A stretch of 64,000 bases of DNA from Micropruina sonneratiae. Lineage in GTDB: Bacteria; Actinomycetota; Actinomycetes; Propionibacteriales; Propionibacteriaceae. Made by a program: the position numbers and the translations under genes. Below are positions 26,344 to 37,820 of the stretch, piece after piece (within the stretch, counting starts at the first letter, position 1; each line of letters begins with the position of its first letter). The DNA lies in assembly GCF_025972045.1 (NCBI RefSeq), contig NZ_JAPDHX010000001.1, positions 959,379 through 1,023,378 of the forward strand. Reading direction: 5' to 3'. Below the pieces are notes generated by a model. It was not told the origin of the DNA. It saw only the letters and a list, made by a program, of their open reading frames with translations, and made no database searches.

Positions 26344-26441
26344 GGCGGACCGTGGGAAAGGTTCCGGCGGTCCAGAGGTGGACTGTGGGGACGGTTCCCT
26401 CGGTCCGGGCGCGGACCGGGAGAACCGTCCCCTCGGTCCGG
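26344..26441. repeat. Dispersed GGGGACGGTTCC repeat cluster between trmD and the AraC remnant
   Basis: Three units: GGACCG...GGTTCC...CGGTCC (26347-26372, decayed core), GGGGACGGTTCC (26387-26398) and inverted GAACCGTCCCC (26422-26432), each bordered by CGGACC/CGGTCC arms. The second and third can pair as a hairpin and may terminate trmD transcription. Confidence 0.75.
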
Positions 26442-26482
26442 ATGACGCTCAGGCGGCCAGCCCGAGGCGTACACCTTCGGGG

Positions 26483-27105
26483 TCACCCCGAATAGCGACG
26501 GAACGCCAGGATGAACCCGTTCGCGCTGGTGAAACCGACCTGTTGGGCGACCACCGACACCTTGCCGTCACGAGCCAGCAGCTCCACCGAGGCGTTGATC
26601 CGGGCCCGCGTCCGCCACTCCGAGAAGGTCAGCCCGGTCTCGGCCAGGAAGGCGCGGCGCAGGCTGGTCGGGCTCGTGTAGAACGTCTCCGCCCACTGGG
26701 TGACGGTGCGCGGGTCGTCCGGCGACGCCAGCAGCACCCCGGCCACGGCGTGCGGCACGGTACTGGTCGGGATCGGCAGCGGGACCTGTCCGGCGTCGCC
26801 GACCAGCTCGTCGAACAGCTCCCGGCCGGCCTCGGCGTCGTCCAGCCGCTCCCGGAGGTGCGCGAGCAGCATCCGTCGCCGTCGCTCGGTGATCACCACC
26901 TCGGTGCACTGGGTTTCGGGCAGCGAGAACCGGGACGCCTCGAACAGCACCGGCGCCAGTAGGCGGTCGGCGTCGAAGGCGCGACGCTGGCGCTCAGGTG
27001 GTGCGCACGTCCCTCGGCCCAGACCACCGCATGACCCAGCGGCGCGTACACGAGCAGGCGCTCGGCGTGCACGTGCGGCTCGGGCCCCCACGCCCCGAAC
27101 TCGGC
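26483..27105 (-). pseudogene. AraC family regulator remnant
   Basis: The C-terminal DNA-binding half is clear: VTQWAETFYTSPTSLRRAFL and VSVVAQQVGFTSANGFILAFRRY, two AraC helix-turn-helix motifs. It ends early at a stop. Adding one T after CGCTAT near 26491 restores FGVTPKVYASGWPP, so a 1-base deletion is likely. The N-terminal cupin part (ERLLVYAPLGHAVVWAEGRAHHL) is in a different frame (about 26995-27085), so there is at least one more indel. It faces remnants of iron-siderophore genes, which it probably once regulated. Confidence 0.75.
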
Positions 27106-27107
27106 GT

Positions 27108-27437
27108 CGAGGTCGGTGCTGCGCTGTTCGTGACCGCGGCCCTGGTGTACCTGATCGGCACCCGCTCCGGCGTCGCCGGTGGTGCTGGCCATCGTGCTGT
27201 TCGACCTGACCCGACGCTCGGCCTGGTGCTGGCGGGCGCGGCGGTGGCCGCCTGCCTGGCCTCGGTGACGACGCTGCTGGTGACCGGCCGCTCGTCGGTG
27301 CTGGCCGAGGTGTTGCCCTTCCTGCTGGTCGGCCTGCTCGCCGCGTTGCCGCTCGCCCGCAGCGTGAACATCGTCGGGCTCGGTGAGGACGCCGCCGCCG
27401 GGCTCGGCCTGCGGGTCGGCCGCACCCAGTTGGCCGC
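27108..27437 (+). pseudogene. FecCD-type iron-siderophore ABC permease remnant
   Basis: About 110 codons resemble the middle of a FecCD permease: GAALFVTAALVYLIGTRSG, then LGLVLAGAAVAACLASVTTLL, and LPLARSVNIVGLGEDAAAGLGLRVGRTQL. The N-terminal third, the REVLFWLLGSL-type segment and the C-terminus are missing. It is joined directly to the AraC remnant on the left and to an oppositely oriented ABC exporter remnant on the right, which indicates sharp deletion junctions. Confidence 0.72.
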
Positions 27438-27623
27438 CAGGGCGGCGCCGTCGCCGTCGCCGTCGGCCATGGCCTGCACGGCGCGACCCAGGATCCACGG
27501 CACGGACAGGAAGGCGAGCTGGCGCACGAACGCCGACCCGATCGAGGCCAGCAGATCGGCGCGGGCACCGCTCAGGCAGTAGCGCAGCAGGGCGGGACCG
27601 GTGGCCGGTGGGGGAGAGCTCAC
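27437..27623 (-). pseudogene. ABC exporter (permease-ATPase) N-terminal remnant
   Basis: The minus strand from GTG at 27623 encodes about 60 residues like the start of a type I ABC exporter of the siderophore (IrtA/IrtB-like) group: ALLRYCLSGARADLLASIG, then RQLAFLSVPWILGRAVQAM and DGDGDGAALAAN. It breaks off at the junction with the FecCD remnant, and no nucleotide-binding domain remains. Its start is divergent from the siderophore-interacting protein gene. Confidence 0.65.
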
Positions 27624-27798
27624 CGCGGCAACGCTAGGTGCGTGCCGATGGCGCCGGTCCAAGCCGGACGCCGAGGCGTCGAAGCCAGCGCCCGCTCGGC
27701 GTCCGGTCGGTCCCGCCGCATGCCGGAGGGTCTCAGCGTCGAGGCGGTGACTGAAACCGGCTGGTCGATGGGTTGGACTGTCCGCGCGGCGTCCGCTC

Positions 27799-27804
27799 TA
27801 GGGT
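27799..27804 (+). promoter_or_regulatory. -10 box for the siderophore-interacting protein gene
   Basis: TAGGGT lies 7 nt before GTG at 27812, with no Shine-Dalgarno sequence. This supports a leaderless start and argues against the upstream in-frame ATG at 27773. Confidence 0.55.
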
Positions 27805-27811
27805 CGAGGTC

Positions 27812-29569
27812 GTGCCGAGAACCCGACGACAGCTGCTCACCTTCCCGATCAACGTCCGTGCCCTGACGGTGTCGAACGTGGTCGACGTCACCCCGGGTCT
27901 GCGCCGGATCACCCTGACCGGCGACCAACTGGGGGCCTTCACCACTGCCGACGGGATCGCCGTCCCCGCGCTGCGCAACGAGGGCTTCGACGACCACGTG
28001 AAGATCATCGTGCCCGACCTGGGCGAGTCCGAGATCAGGCCGCCGCGGCAGGTGGAAGGGCACCTGGACTGGTCGGGCAGTTCGGCGGGCAAGGACTACA
28101 CCCCGCGCCGCTGGGACCCCGACGCCGGCGAGCTCGACCTGGAGTTCGTCCGGCACGGCACCGGTCCGGCCGCCACCTGGGTCGAGCGGGTGCGGCCCGG
28201 CGATTCGGCCTGGATCGCCGGGCCGAAGGCGTCCGCGCTGCTGCCCGACGACGTCGACTGGCTACTCATCGGCGGCGACGAAACGGCCCTGCCGGCCATC
28301 GGCCGACTGATCGACGACCTGCCCCCCGACGCTCGAGCGCAGGTGTTCGTCGAGGTCGCCGACGCCGCGCACGAGGTGCCCATGCCCGGCCTGGCCTGCC
28401 ATCCCGGCGTGCAGCTCACCTGGGTGCACCGCGGCGCCGCCGAACCCGGCACCAGCGACGTGCTCGAACAGGCGATCCGGGCCGCGCAGTGGTGGCAGGG
28501 TCGGCCGTACTGCTGGGTCGCCGGCGAGGCTCTCACCCTGAAGCCCATCCGCGCGCACCTCAAGTACGACCGCGAGGTACCCCCGGACTGCCTGGAGGTG
28601 GTGGGTTACTGGCGGCGCCGGCCGGTGCTGGTCGACGAGACGACGGGCACCGAGACCGTGGCTCCCGACGACACCCGTGCCCGGTTGCACGCCCTGCTCG
28701 AAACCACGGCCCCGGCCGCGGTGCGTGCGGCGGTCACCCTCGGCGTGATCCAGCGGCTGGACGCCGGTTCCGCCACCGCCGCCGCCCTCGCCGCCGACCT
28801 CGGCCTGCAGCCGGCGGCGACCACCGCGCTGCTGCGGTACCTGGCGGCGATCGAGGTGCTGCGGCTCGACGGGGACGACTACGCGCTGGCCGAGCTGGGA
28901 CTCGAACTGGCCGACGACGACGATCTCGAACGCAAACTGGGCCTCGGCGGGCCAGGCGCACTGGTCGAACTGACCGCGCCCGCCCTGGTCGAGCATCTGC
29001 GCACCGGCGCCGTCACCGGCGCCGGCGATGCCCTGGCCGCGCTGCCCGCGCTGGCCCAGGGACTGCGCGATCTGCGCGGCGACGAGGCGACCTGGTATGC
29101 GCCGTCGATCGTGCAGCACTGGAACTGGGCGGGCCACGCGGCCGTCACCGTCACCGGGGCCGGGGCGCCCGAGACCGCCGGCTCGCTCCTGGACGTCCAC
29201 CCCGGGTTGTCCGTTACGGTCTCGATCGCCCCGCCCGAGCAGCTGACCAGCTCGGCGTTGCTCGCCGTCCAGGCCCTCGACCAGCTGCCCGACGATGCCG
29301 CGGCCGAACGGCTGGCCGGACTCGCGGCCCGGGCTGCGGACGCCGGCGCCGAGCTGGTACTGGTCGAACGGACGCTGTACGTCGACGAACTGCACGACCA
29401 CGACGCCGAACTCGACCTCAAGCTGCGGGTCGCGTTCGGATCGGGCGTCCGCACCGTCGGCGAGTGGCGGGCGCTCTTCGAGGCGGCCGGGGTCCGGCCC
29501 GGGGCCGAGGTCGACCTGGGCTGGGATCTGCGGCTGTGGCCGCTGAGCGGTTCGGCGCAGACCAGCTGA
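27812..29569 (+). CDS. Siderophore-interacting protein (FAD ferric reductase) fused to degenerate O-methyltransferase-like domain
   Basis: About 585 residues. The N-terminal 285 are a ViuB/SIP flavin reductase that releases iron from siderophores: [19 protein letters not shown], the [15 protein letters not shown] motif, [16 protein letters not shown] for NAD(P)H and [19 protein letters not shown]. Then comes a winged-helix dimerisation domain like that of O-methyltransferases ([22 protein letters not shown]) and a Rossmann-like domain with [20 protein letters not shown] where active enzymes have D-x-G-G-G-x-G. SAM binding is therefore doubtful. It neighbours the wrecked siderophore genes and is the only intact member. 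Confidence 0.85.
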   Translation: MPRTRRQLLTFPINVRALTVSNVVDVTPGLRRITLTGDQLGAFTTADGIAVPALRNEGFDDHVKIIVPDLGESEIRPPRQVEGHLDWSGSSAGKDYTPRRWDPDAGELDLEFVRHGTGPAATWVERVRPGDSAWIAGPKASALLPDDVDWLLIGGDETALPAIGRLIDDLPPDARAQVFVEVADAAHEVPMPGLACHPGVQLTWVHRGAAEPGTSDVLEQAIRAAQWWQGRPYCWVAGEALTLKPIRAHLKYDREVPPDCLEVVGYWRRRPVLVDETTGTETVAPDDTRARLHALLETTAPAAVRAAVTLGVIQRLDAGSATAAALAADLGLQPAATTALLRYLAAIEVLRLDGDDYALAELGLELADDDDLERKLGLGGPGALVELTAPALVEHLRTGAVTGAGDALAALPALAQGLRDLRGDEATWYAPSIVQHWNWAGHAAVTVTGAGAPETAGSLLDVHPGLSVTVSIAPPEQLTSSALLAVQALDQLPDDAAAERLAGLAARAADAGAELVLVERTLYVDELHDHDAELDLKLRVAFGSGVRTVGEWRALFEAAGVRPGAEVDLGWDLRLWPLSGSAQTS

Positions 29570-29645
29570 CGCGTCCTCGACGGCTGGTGCATCCGTAGCG
29601 CGAGGGGCTTACCGCGGGGGGTCGCGAGGTCTAGTGTCGAGCCTC

Positions 29646-31835
29646 GTGAGCCGCGCTCGCGCACCCCGCGACACCCACTTCCGCCGCTGGTTCCTGCAGC
29701 AGGACTCCGAGGAGGCGGAGGGATACTACGAGGACGCCCGTGAGGCGGCCGAACGTCACCACGTGCAGCCCTGGTGGCGGGTGATGTGCCTGACCGGCGT
29801 CGACTACTTCTCGACCCTGGGCTACCAGCCGGGCATCGCGGCGCTGGCCGCGGGCGCGCTGTCACCGATCGCGACGTTGGTGCTGGTGGGGGTGACCCTG
29901 GTCGGTGCGCTGCCGATGTACCGACGGGTGGCCGAGGAGTCGCCGCACGGCGACGGGTCGCTGTCGATGCTGGAGCGGCTGCTCACCTACTGGCCCAGCA
30001 AGCTGCTGGTGCTGTGCCTGCTCGGCTTCGTGGCGACCGGTTTCGTGATCACCATGACGCTGTCCGGCGCGGACGCCGCGGCGCACCTGGTCGAGAACCC
30101 GCTGCTGGCCGAAGCCCTGCACGGCCAGAACGTGGCCATCACCCTGGGGCTGATCGCCCTGCTGGCAGTGGTGTTCCTGATCGGCTTCTCGGAAGCGATC
30201 GGGGTGGCGGTGGTCCTGGTCGTGGCTTATCTCGGGCTCAGCGCCGTGGTGATCGGCAACGGACTCACGGACGTCTTCGGGCACCCGGAGCGGCTCGCCA
30301 ACTGGTGGGCCGGGCTGCAGAACTCGTTCGGTTCCCCGGTGCTGATGCTGGCCGCGGCCATGCTCGTCTTCCCGGCGTTGGCGCTGGGGCTGTCCGGCTT
30401 CGAGACCGGGGTGGTGGTGATGCCGCTGGTCAAGGGCGACCCCGGCGACACCCCCGCCGCGCCGAGAGGACGGATCCGCAACGCCAAGAAGCTGCTGACG
30501 TGCGCGGCGGCGATCATGAGCGTGATGCTGCTCGGGTCGGCCACCGTCACCACCCTGCTCATTCCCGCGGCCGAGTTCTGGCCGAGCACGAGCATCACCC
30601 GGACCGTGAACACCGCCGACCTCGACGCCGGGCTGGTCACCATGGACATGCCGATGGACGCCCAGGAGCGGCCCGGCATCGTGCTCACCGTGCCGGTGCC
30701 GGGCGGCCGCAGCGGCAGCTACACGATCGGCGTGGACGCCGGCGGCGAGACGGTGCAGATGTCGGTGGTCGAGGTGGACGCCGGCAGCGCCACCACGATC
30801 ATCATGGGCAAGCCCGCCGGCGGCGCGAACGGCAGGGCGTTGGCGTTCCTGGCGCACGAACGGCTCGGTGAGGGCTTCGGCACCGTCTACGACGTGGCGA
30901 CGATCGGCATCCTGTGGTTCGCCGGCGCGTCGGCGATGGCGGGACTGCTCAACATCGTCCCGCGCTACCTGCCCCGCTACGGGATGGCGCCGGAGTGGGC
31001 GCGTTCGACCCGGCCGCTGGTCGTGCTGTTCACCCTGGTGGCGGCGGTGGTCACGATCGTGTTTCAGGCCAGCGTCGACCGGCAGGCGGGGGCGTACGCC
31101 ACCGGCGTGCTGGCCCTGATGTCGTCGGCGGCGTTCGCGGTCTTCCTGACCGAGGCGCGGCGCCGGCACCGGGGGGCGGCCGTCGGCTTCCTGGTGGTGA
31201 CGCTGATCTTCGTCTACACCAGCGTGGTCACGATCAGCGAACGGCCCGAGGGGTTGTGGATCGCGGCCATCTTCATCGGCACCATCATCTTCTTCTCGGT
31301 ATTGTCGCGGATCAGCCGCAGCACCGAGCTGAGAGTCAAACGGGTCATCCTCGAACCGCAGGCAGAGGCGATCTTCGCTCGCTGGGCGGCGGCCCATCCG
31401 GGGCCGCTGCGCTTCATCGCCAACAAGCTGGACGCCGGCGACCGGGCCGAGTACGACGAGAAGGACTACGACGTCCGGGCCGCGACGCACCTGGGCGCCA
31501 ACGACCCGGCCATCTTCCTCGAGGTGGCGGTCGCGGACGCCAGCGAGTTCTCCGGCGACGTGGTGGTCGGTGGCGAGCTCGTCGGCCGGCACGCCGTGCT
31601 GCGCGCCAGGGGAGTGGCGGTGCCGAACACGCTGGCGGCGATCATGCTCGAGGTCGCCCGCCAGACTGCGGTACCGCCGCACATCTATTTCGCCTGGTCG
31701 GAGCGTGGTCCGGCGGAGAACGCGATGCTGTTCCTGATCGGCGGGGGCGGCGACATCCCCCCGTTGACCCATGAGATCCTCCGGGTCGCCGAACCGGATC
31801 CCGCCCGGCGTCCCCTGGTGCACGTCGGCGGTTGA
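29646..31835 (+). CDS. APC superfamily permease with C-terminal soluble domain
   Basis: About 729 residues. An N-terminal cytoplasmic helix precedes the APC-type [21 protein letters not shown] motif (helix 1). Around 12 membrane helices extend to about residue 545, interrupted by a roughly 100-residue extracytoplasmic loop (after [15 protein letters not shown]). The last 180 residues form a soluble domain. The family is annotated as amino acid transporters, and some relatives move K+. The substrate is open. GTG at 29646 was preferred over 29634 because TAGTGT (29632-29637) overlaps the earlier codon and lies 8 nt before this one. Confidence 0.75.
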   Translation: MSRARAPRDTHFRRWFLQQDSEEAEGYYEDAREAAERHHVQPWWRVMCLTGVDYFSTLGYQPGIAALAAGALSPIATLVLVGVTLVGALPMYRRVAEESPHGDGSLSMLERLLTYWPSKLLVLCLLGFVATGFVITMTLSGADAAAHLVENPLLAEALHGQNVAITLGLIALLAVVFLIGFSEAIGVAVVLVVAYLGLSAVVIGNGLTDVFGHPERLANWWAGLQNSFGSPVLMLAAAMLVFPALALGLSGFETGVVVMPLVKGDPGDTPAAPRGRIRNAKKLLTCAAAIMSVMLLGSATVTTLLIPAAEFWPSTSITRTVNTADLDAGLVTMDMPMDAQERPGIVLTVPVPGGRSGSYTIGVDAGGETVQMSVVEVDAGSATTIIMGKPAGGANGRALAFLAHERLGEGFGTVYDVATIGILWFAGASAMAGLLNIVPRYLPRYGMAPEWARSTRPLVVLFTLVAAVVTIVFQASVDRQAGAYATGVLALMSSAAFAVFLTEARRRHRGAAVGFLVVTLIFVYTSVVTISERPEGLWIAAIFIGTIIFFSVLSRISRSTELRVKRVILEPQAEAIFARWAAAHPGPLRFIANKLDAGDRAEYDEKDYDVRAATHLGANDPAIFLEVAVADASEFSGDVVVGGELVGRHAVLRARGVAVPNTLAAIMLEVARQTAVPPHIYFAWSERGPAENAMLFLIGGGGDIPPLTHEILRVAEPDPARRPLVHVGG

Positions 31836-31934
31836 GCCCTCCGGGCCGCCACGTTCGCTCTCCCCGGCCCGGGCCGGCCGATCGGTGGGCGTCCACGTCC
31901 CAGCTTCGCGTGTCCGTTCGGCATCCGCCCGAAG

Positions 31935-32780
31935 GTGGCGTTCACTGGTCCGGTGGCACCCACCCCTTTCCGGCTGTTCCCGGCCCTGCTCGCCTGCACC
32001 CTCGCCCTGCTGATCGGGGGCTGCGCCGCCCAGCAACAAAGCGCCGACGGTTCGCCGACGCCCGCACGCACGTCGGTCCCGACCGGCGGCTCGCCCGGCG
32101 CCGGTCCGACGTCCACCCGGGCCACCACCACGTCCACGTCCAGCGCCACCGCGCCGGCCCAGGTGGACTGCCGCAAGAAGAAGTGCGTGGCCCTCACCTT
32201 CGACGACGGCCCGGGCCCGCTCACCGAGGGCCTGCTGGACACCCTGGTCAAGGAGAACGTGCCGGCAACCTTCTTCCTGGTAGGCAACATGATCAAGCAG
32301 CATCCGGGCGTCGCGCGGCGGATCGCCAGTACCCCCGGCATGACGATCGCCGACCACACCGTCAGCCACCCGATGCTGACCAAGCTCGGCGCCGCGGCCG
32401 TCAAGCGGGAGATTGTTGGGAACACCAGGTTGATCCGGAACGTCACCGGCGTCAGCCCACGCTTCCTGCGTCCGCCTTACGGCCTGCACCACGCCCGGGT
32501 GGACGATGTCGCCCGACGGCAGGGTCAGGCGGTGGTGCTATGGAGCGCGGCGGCCCTCGACTGGCAGTACGACAAGCCGGCCAAGATCGTCTCGGTGACG
32601 ATGCCGCAGCTCGCCCCCGGGGCGATCGTGCTGGCCCACGACATCCATCCCTGGACGGTGAAGGCGGTGCCCACCCTGATCACGAAGATCCGGGCCAAGG
32701 GCTACACGCTGGTCAGCCTCGACGACATCCTGGGCGGCCATCCGAAGGCTGGCCTCACCTATGCCCGAGGGGAGCACTGA
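31935..32780 (+). CDS. Polysaccharide deacetylase lipoprotein (NodB domain)
   Basis: A 281-residue secreted enzyme. The signal peptide ends in a lipobox (LLIGGC), followed by a Ser/Thr/Pro-rich linker to about residue 75. The NodB domain has the TFDDGPGP motif, HTVSHP metal histidines, RPPYG and LAHDIHPWT, so all family catalytic positions are present. The likely substrate is N-acetylglucosamine in peptidoglycan or surface glycan. The start is GTG at 31935; GTG at 31953 is an equally good alternative that leaves the signal peptide intact. Confidence 0.9.
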   Translation: MAFTGPVAPTPFRLFPALLACTLALLIGGCAAQQQSADGSPTPARTSVPTGGSPGAGPTSTRATTTSTSSATAPAQVDCRKKKCVALTFDDGPGPLTEGLLDTLVKENVPATFFLVGNMIKQHPGVARRIASTPGMTIADHTVSHPMLTKLGAAAVKREIVGNTRLIRNVTGVSPRFLRPPYGLHHARVDDVARRQGQAVVLWSAAALDWQYDKPAKIVSVTMPQLAPGAIVLAHDIHPWTVKAVPTLITKIRAKGYTLVSLDDILGGHPKAGLTYARGEH

Positions 32781-32851
32781 GCCCGCGCGAGACCGCGCGT
32801 CTCAGTCTGCGTCACTTTCGCAATGCGCCCGACAAGCAGACTCATCGGGAA

Positions 32852-32857
32852 TAGTGT
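32852..32857 (+). promoter_or_regulatory. -10 box of the sdhCAB operon
   Basis: TAGTGT lies 7 nt before GTG at 32865. No Shine-Dalgarno sequence, so sdhC is probably translated from a leaderless mRNA. Confidence 0.55.
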
Positions 32858-32864
32858 GGTGCCC

Positions 32865-33566
32865 GTGGCGACGACGACTCTTTCCCCACATGCGCGGGCC
32901 GTGCGCTCATCAGTGATCCTCAAGGTCATGATGGCGATCACCGGTCTGATCATGGTCGGGTTCCTGCTGATGCACATGTACGGCAACCTCAAGGTCTTCC
33001 TGGGTGCCGAAGCCTTCGATCACTACGCCCATTGGCTCAAGGGCGACATCCTCTATCCGCTGATCCCGTCGGGCTGGTTCATCTGGATCTTCCGCTTCGT
33101 GATGCTCGCGGCGATCGTGCTGCACATCTACTCGGCGGCGGTTCTGACCGGCCGCGCGCACCGGGCCCGCGGCACCAAGTACGTGACCTCCAAGCCCCTG
33201 CAGCAGACCTACGCCGCGCGCACCATGCGCTGGGGCGGCGTCATCCTGGCCGGCTTCCTGGTCTTCCACCTGCTGCAGTTCACCGCCCAGGTGATCAAGA
33301 CCGGCTGGAACAGCGGCGCCGGCCCCTACGAGATGTTCGTGGTCTCGTTCGAGCAGTGGTGGCTGGTGCTCGCCTACGCGCTGTGGATGGTGACCGTCTG
33401 CATGCACGTCCGGCACGGCTTCTGGAGCGCCTTCGCGACGCTCGGCGCCAACACCTCCGCCACCACCCGCAAGTGGTGGAACATCATCGCCTGGGCGGTC
33501 GCCGTCATCCTGTACGTCGGCTTCATGATCGCGCCGGTCGCGGTGCTGATCGGAGGGGTGCGCTGA
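32865..33566 (+). CDS. sdhC: Succinate dehydrogenase cytochrome b558 subunit
   Basis: A 233-residue membrane anchor with five predicted helices. Conserved histidines for two b hemes occur in [26 protein letters not shown] and CMHVRHGFW. This is the single-subunit diheme anchor of three-subunit SQR/QFR complexes, as in Bacillus and actinobacteria. GTG at 32865 was preferred because of the -10 box. sdhA and sdhB follow. Confidence 0.93.
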   Translation: MATTTLSPHARAVRSSVILKVMMAITGLIMVGFLLMHMYGNLKVFLGAEAFDHYAHWLKGDILYPLIPSGWFIWIFRFVMLAAIVLHIYSAAVLTGRAHRARGTKYVTSKPLQQTYAARTMRWGGVILAGFLVFHLLQFTAQVIKTGWNSGAGPYEMFVVSFEQWWLVLAYALWMVTVCMHVRHGFWSAFATLGANTSATTRKWWNIIAWAVAVILYVGFMIAPVAVLIGGVR

Positions 33567-33658
33567 TGGCGACCCCGATCCTGGAACGGCTGGGCCTGCG
33601 CGGCCGCAGCGCCCGCGGCCAGGAGCACAAGCACACGACCGTTGAGAAGGATGGAGCG

Positions 33659-35676
<2,018 letters not shown>

Positions 35677-35680
<4 letters not shown>

Positions 35681-36438
35681 ACATCACCTTGCGGGTGTGG
35701 CGGCAGGCGAATGCGAACGCCCAGGGCGCCATGCAGACCTACCAGCTGGCCGACGTCAGCCCGGACATGTCGTTTCTGGAGATGCTCGACCTGCTCAACG
35801 AGAAGCTGACCGTCGAGGGCATCGAGCCGGTCGCCTTCGACCACGACTGTCGTGAGGGCATCTGCGGCATGTGCGGCGTGGTGATCAACGGTTCGGCACA
35901 CGGACGCGGATCGTCGCCCGTGCCGACCACCACCTGCCAGCTGCACATGCGGTCGTTCGCCGACGGTGCCACCATCGACATCGAGCCCTGGCGGGCCGGT
36001 GGCTTCCCGGTGATCAAGGACCTGGTGGTCGACCGCACCGCGTTCGATCGGATCATCCAGGCCGGCGGTTACATCTCGGTCAACACCGGGGCCGCTCAGG
36101 ACGCCAACGCGACCCCGGTGCCGAAGGTCGACGCCGACCGCGCTTTCGACGCCGCGACCTGCATCGGCTGCGGCGCCTGCGTGGCGGCCTGCCCCAACGG
36201 TTCGGCCATGCTGTTCACCTCGGCCAAGATCACCCACCTGGCGATGCTCCCGCAGGGCCAGCCCGAGCGCTGGTCGCGGGTGAAGTCGATGGTGGCCCAG
36301 CACGACGCCGAGGGCTTTGGCGGCTGCACGAACATCGGCGAGTGTGCCGCGGTCTGCCCCAAGGGGATCCCGCTCGACACGATCAGCCAGCTGAACCGCG
36401 ACCTGATGCACGCGCTGTTCAAGCCCGACGGCAAGTAA
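35677..36438 (+). CDS. sdhB: Succinate dehydrogenase/fumarate reductase iron-sulfur subunit
   Basis: A 253-residue electron-transfer subunit. Cys58, 63, 66 and 87 bind the 2Fe-2S cluster ([15 protein letters not shown]). [12 protein letters not shown] (162-173) and [15 protein letters not shown] hold the 4Fe-4S and 3Fe-4S clusters. GTG at 35677 has GGAG 6 nt upstream and overlaps the sdhA stop. It is the last gene of the operon; a strong hairpin follows. Confidence 0.96.
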
Positions 36439-36486
36439 CCCCAGACGGTGGGTGACACCGGCCCGTCCGGACCGGCTCACCACCCC

Positions 36487-36514
36487 GGCCGGTCGACCCA
36501 AGGGTCGGCCGGCC
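36487..36514 (+). terminator. Terminator hairpin after sdhB
   Basis: GGCCGGTCGACCC and GGGTCGGCCGGCC form a 13-bp stem (one mismatch) around an AA loop, 48 nt after the sdhB stop, with GTGTCATTTCC after it. Confidence 0.65.
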
Positions 36515-36590
36515 GTGTCATTTCCTCCGCCGTGCCGTCCCACGGTGATCCCGAGGCGTGCCGCCACGCGACTGCGGCAGGATGGACGCC

Positions 36591-37229
36591 GTGGACGTCG
36601 CACTGTTCCTGAAAGCCCTCGGCGCGCTGTTCGCGGTGATGAACCCGCTGGCCGCGCTGCCGATGTTCCTGAGCCTGACCGACGGCTACGACCAGGCCCG
36701 GCGGCGTCGCACCGCGATCCGGGTGGTGCTGTACAGCCTGGTGATGGCCGCCGTGGTGCTGGTCGGCGGGCGGGCCGTGCTGGGCTTCTTCGGCGTCGGT
36801 GTGAACGACTTCCGGGTCGCCGGCGGCATCGTGCTGATGACCATCGCCCTGGGCCTGCTGAACGGCGCCAGCGCGGTGCACAGCGGCAATGCCCACGAGC
36901 AGCGCCACCAGGCCACCCAGGCCCAGGTCGGCGACGTCTCCTTCTACCCGATCACCTTTCCGTTGTTGATGGGTCCGGGCACGATCACCTCCCTGATCGT
37001 GCTCACCGGAGCAGGTGGCCTCGGGGGTCAGGTGGCCGTGGGCTCCGCGGTGGTGGTCGTCCTCGCCCTGCTGCTGGTGGTGTTGTGGTTCGCCGGCACC
37101 ATCGGCGCCCACCTGTCGGACACGCTCCGCACCGTCATGACGAGGCTGATGGGCATGATCCTGGCGGCCATCGCCGTCGAGATGGTCGCCGCCGGCCTGC
37201 TGGCGCTGTTCCCGGGGCTGGGTCGCTGA
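36591..37229 (+). CDS. MarC family integral membrane protein
   Basis: A 212-residue protein with six membrane helices: ALFLKALGALFAVMNPLAALPMFLSLTDG at the N-terminus is the classic MarC/UPF0056 start, and YPITFPLLMGPGTITSLIVLTGAGG is the conserved middle. Function is unknown; it is not a proven multiple-resistance gene. GTG at 36591 is favoured by a CAGGAT box 7 nt upstream; ATG at 36582 is an in-frame alternative. Confidence 0.88.
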   Translation: MDVALFLKALGALFAVMNPLAALPMFLSLTDGYDQARRRRTAIRVVLYSLVMAAVVLVGGRAVLGFFGVGVNDFRVAGGIVLMTIALGLLNGASAVHSGNAHEQRHQATQAQVGDVSFYPITFPLLMGPGTITSLIVLTGAGGLGGQVAVGSAVVVVLALLLVVLWFAGTIGAHLSDTLRTVMTRLMGMILAAIAVEMVAAGLLALFPGLGR

Positions 37230-37345
37230 GGCGCGTCCCGGCAGGTCCGACAGGCGGACGCCCGGCGTACGCCCCGAGGTGCCGGTCCGGCCCGATTTCG
37301 GCCCGGGGGAGTGCCTGTGGCAGACTTGATCCTCGGTGCCGTACG

Positions 37346-37378
37346 CCCCTGCCACAGGGGGAAGGCGACGGCCCTTCC
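37346..37378 (+). promoter_or_regulatory. Tandem hairpins in the rplS leader
   Basis: CCCCTG/CAGGGG (37346-37360, 3-nt loop) and GAAGG/CCTTC (37361-37377) stand in the 196-bp gap before rplS. Leaders of ribosomal protein genes often carry such autoregulatory structures; binding of L19 here is unproven. Confidence 0.4.
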
Positions 37379-37425
37379 ACGATGAGAACCACGAGGTGTC
37401 CTGTGGCACCGGCGAGGATATTGAC

Positions 37426-37776
37426 ATGAACAAGCTCGTTGCCGAGGTCGCCCAGGCCTCCCTTCGCTCCGACATCCCCGAGTTCCGGCCCGGCGACTCC
37501 GTGCGGGTGCACGTGAAGGTCGTCGAGGGCAACCGGTCCCGCATCCAGGTCTTCGCGGGTGCCGTGATCGCCCGCACGGGCAGCGGCATCGGCGAGGCGT
37601 TCACCGTCCGCAAGGTGAGCTTCGGCACCGGTGTGGAGCGGACGTTCCCCCTGCACTCCCCGATCATCGACAAGATCGAGGTCGAGCGGCACGGCGACGT
37701 CCGGCGCGCCAAGCTGTACTACCTGCGCGGTCTGCGCGGCAAGGCTGCCAAGATCAAGGAGAAGCGCGAGCGCTGA
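37426..37776 (+). CDS. rplS: 50S ribosomal protein L19 (bL19)
   Basis: A 116-residue protein at the 30S-50S interface. The family pattern [25 protein letters not shown] and [22 protein letters not shown] is fully present. ATG at 37426 has GAGGAT 6 nt upstream. lepB and rnhB follow, the standard actinobacterial order after trmD, though here trmD and rplS are 11 kb apart because of inserted genes. Confidence 0.97.
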   Translation: MNKLVAEVAQASLRSDIPEFRPGDSVRVHVKVVEGNRSRIQVFAGAVIARTGSGIGEAFTVRKVSFGTGVERTFPLHSPIIDKIEVERHGDVRRAKLYYLRGLRGKAAKIKEKRER

Positions 37777-37820
37777 TCCCACCCGGGTCATGACGACGCG
37801 CGAGTCAGGAGGCCCACGCG

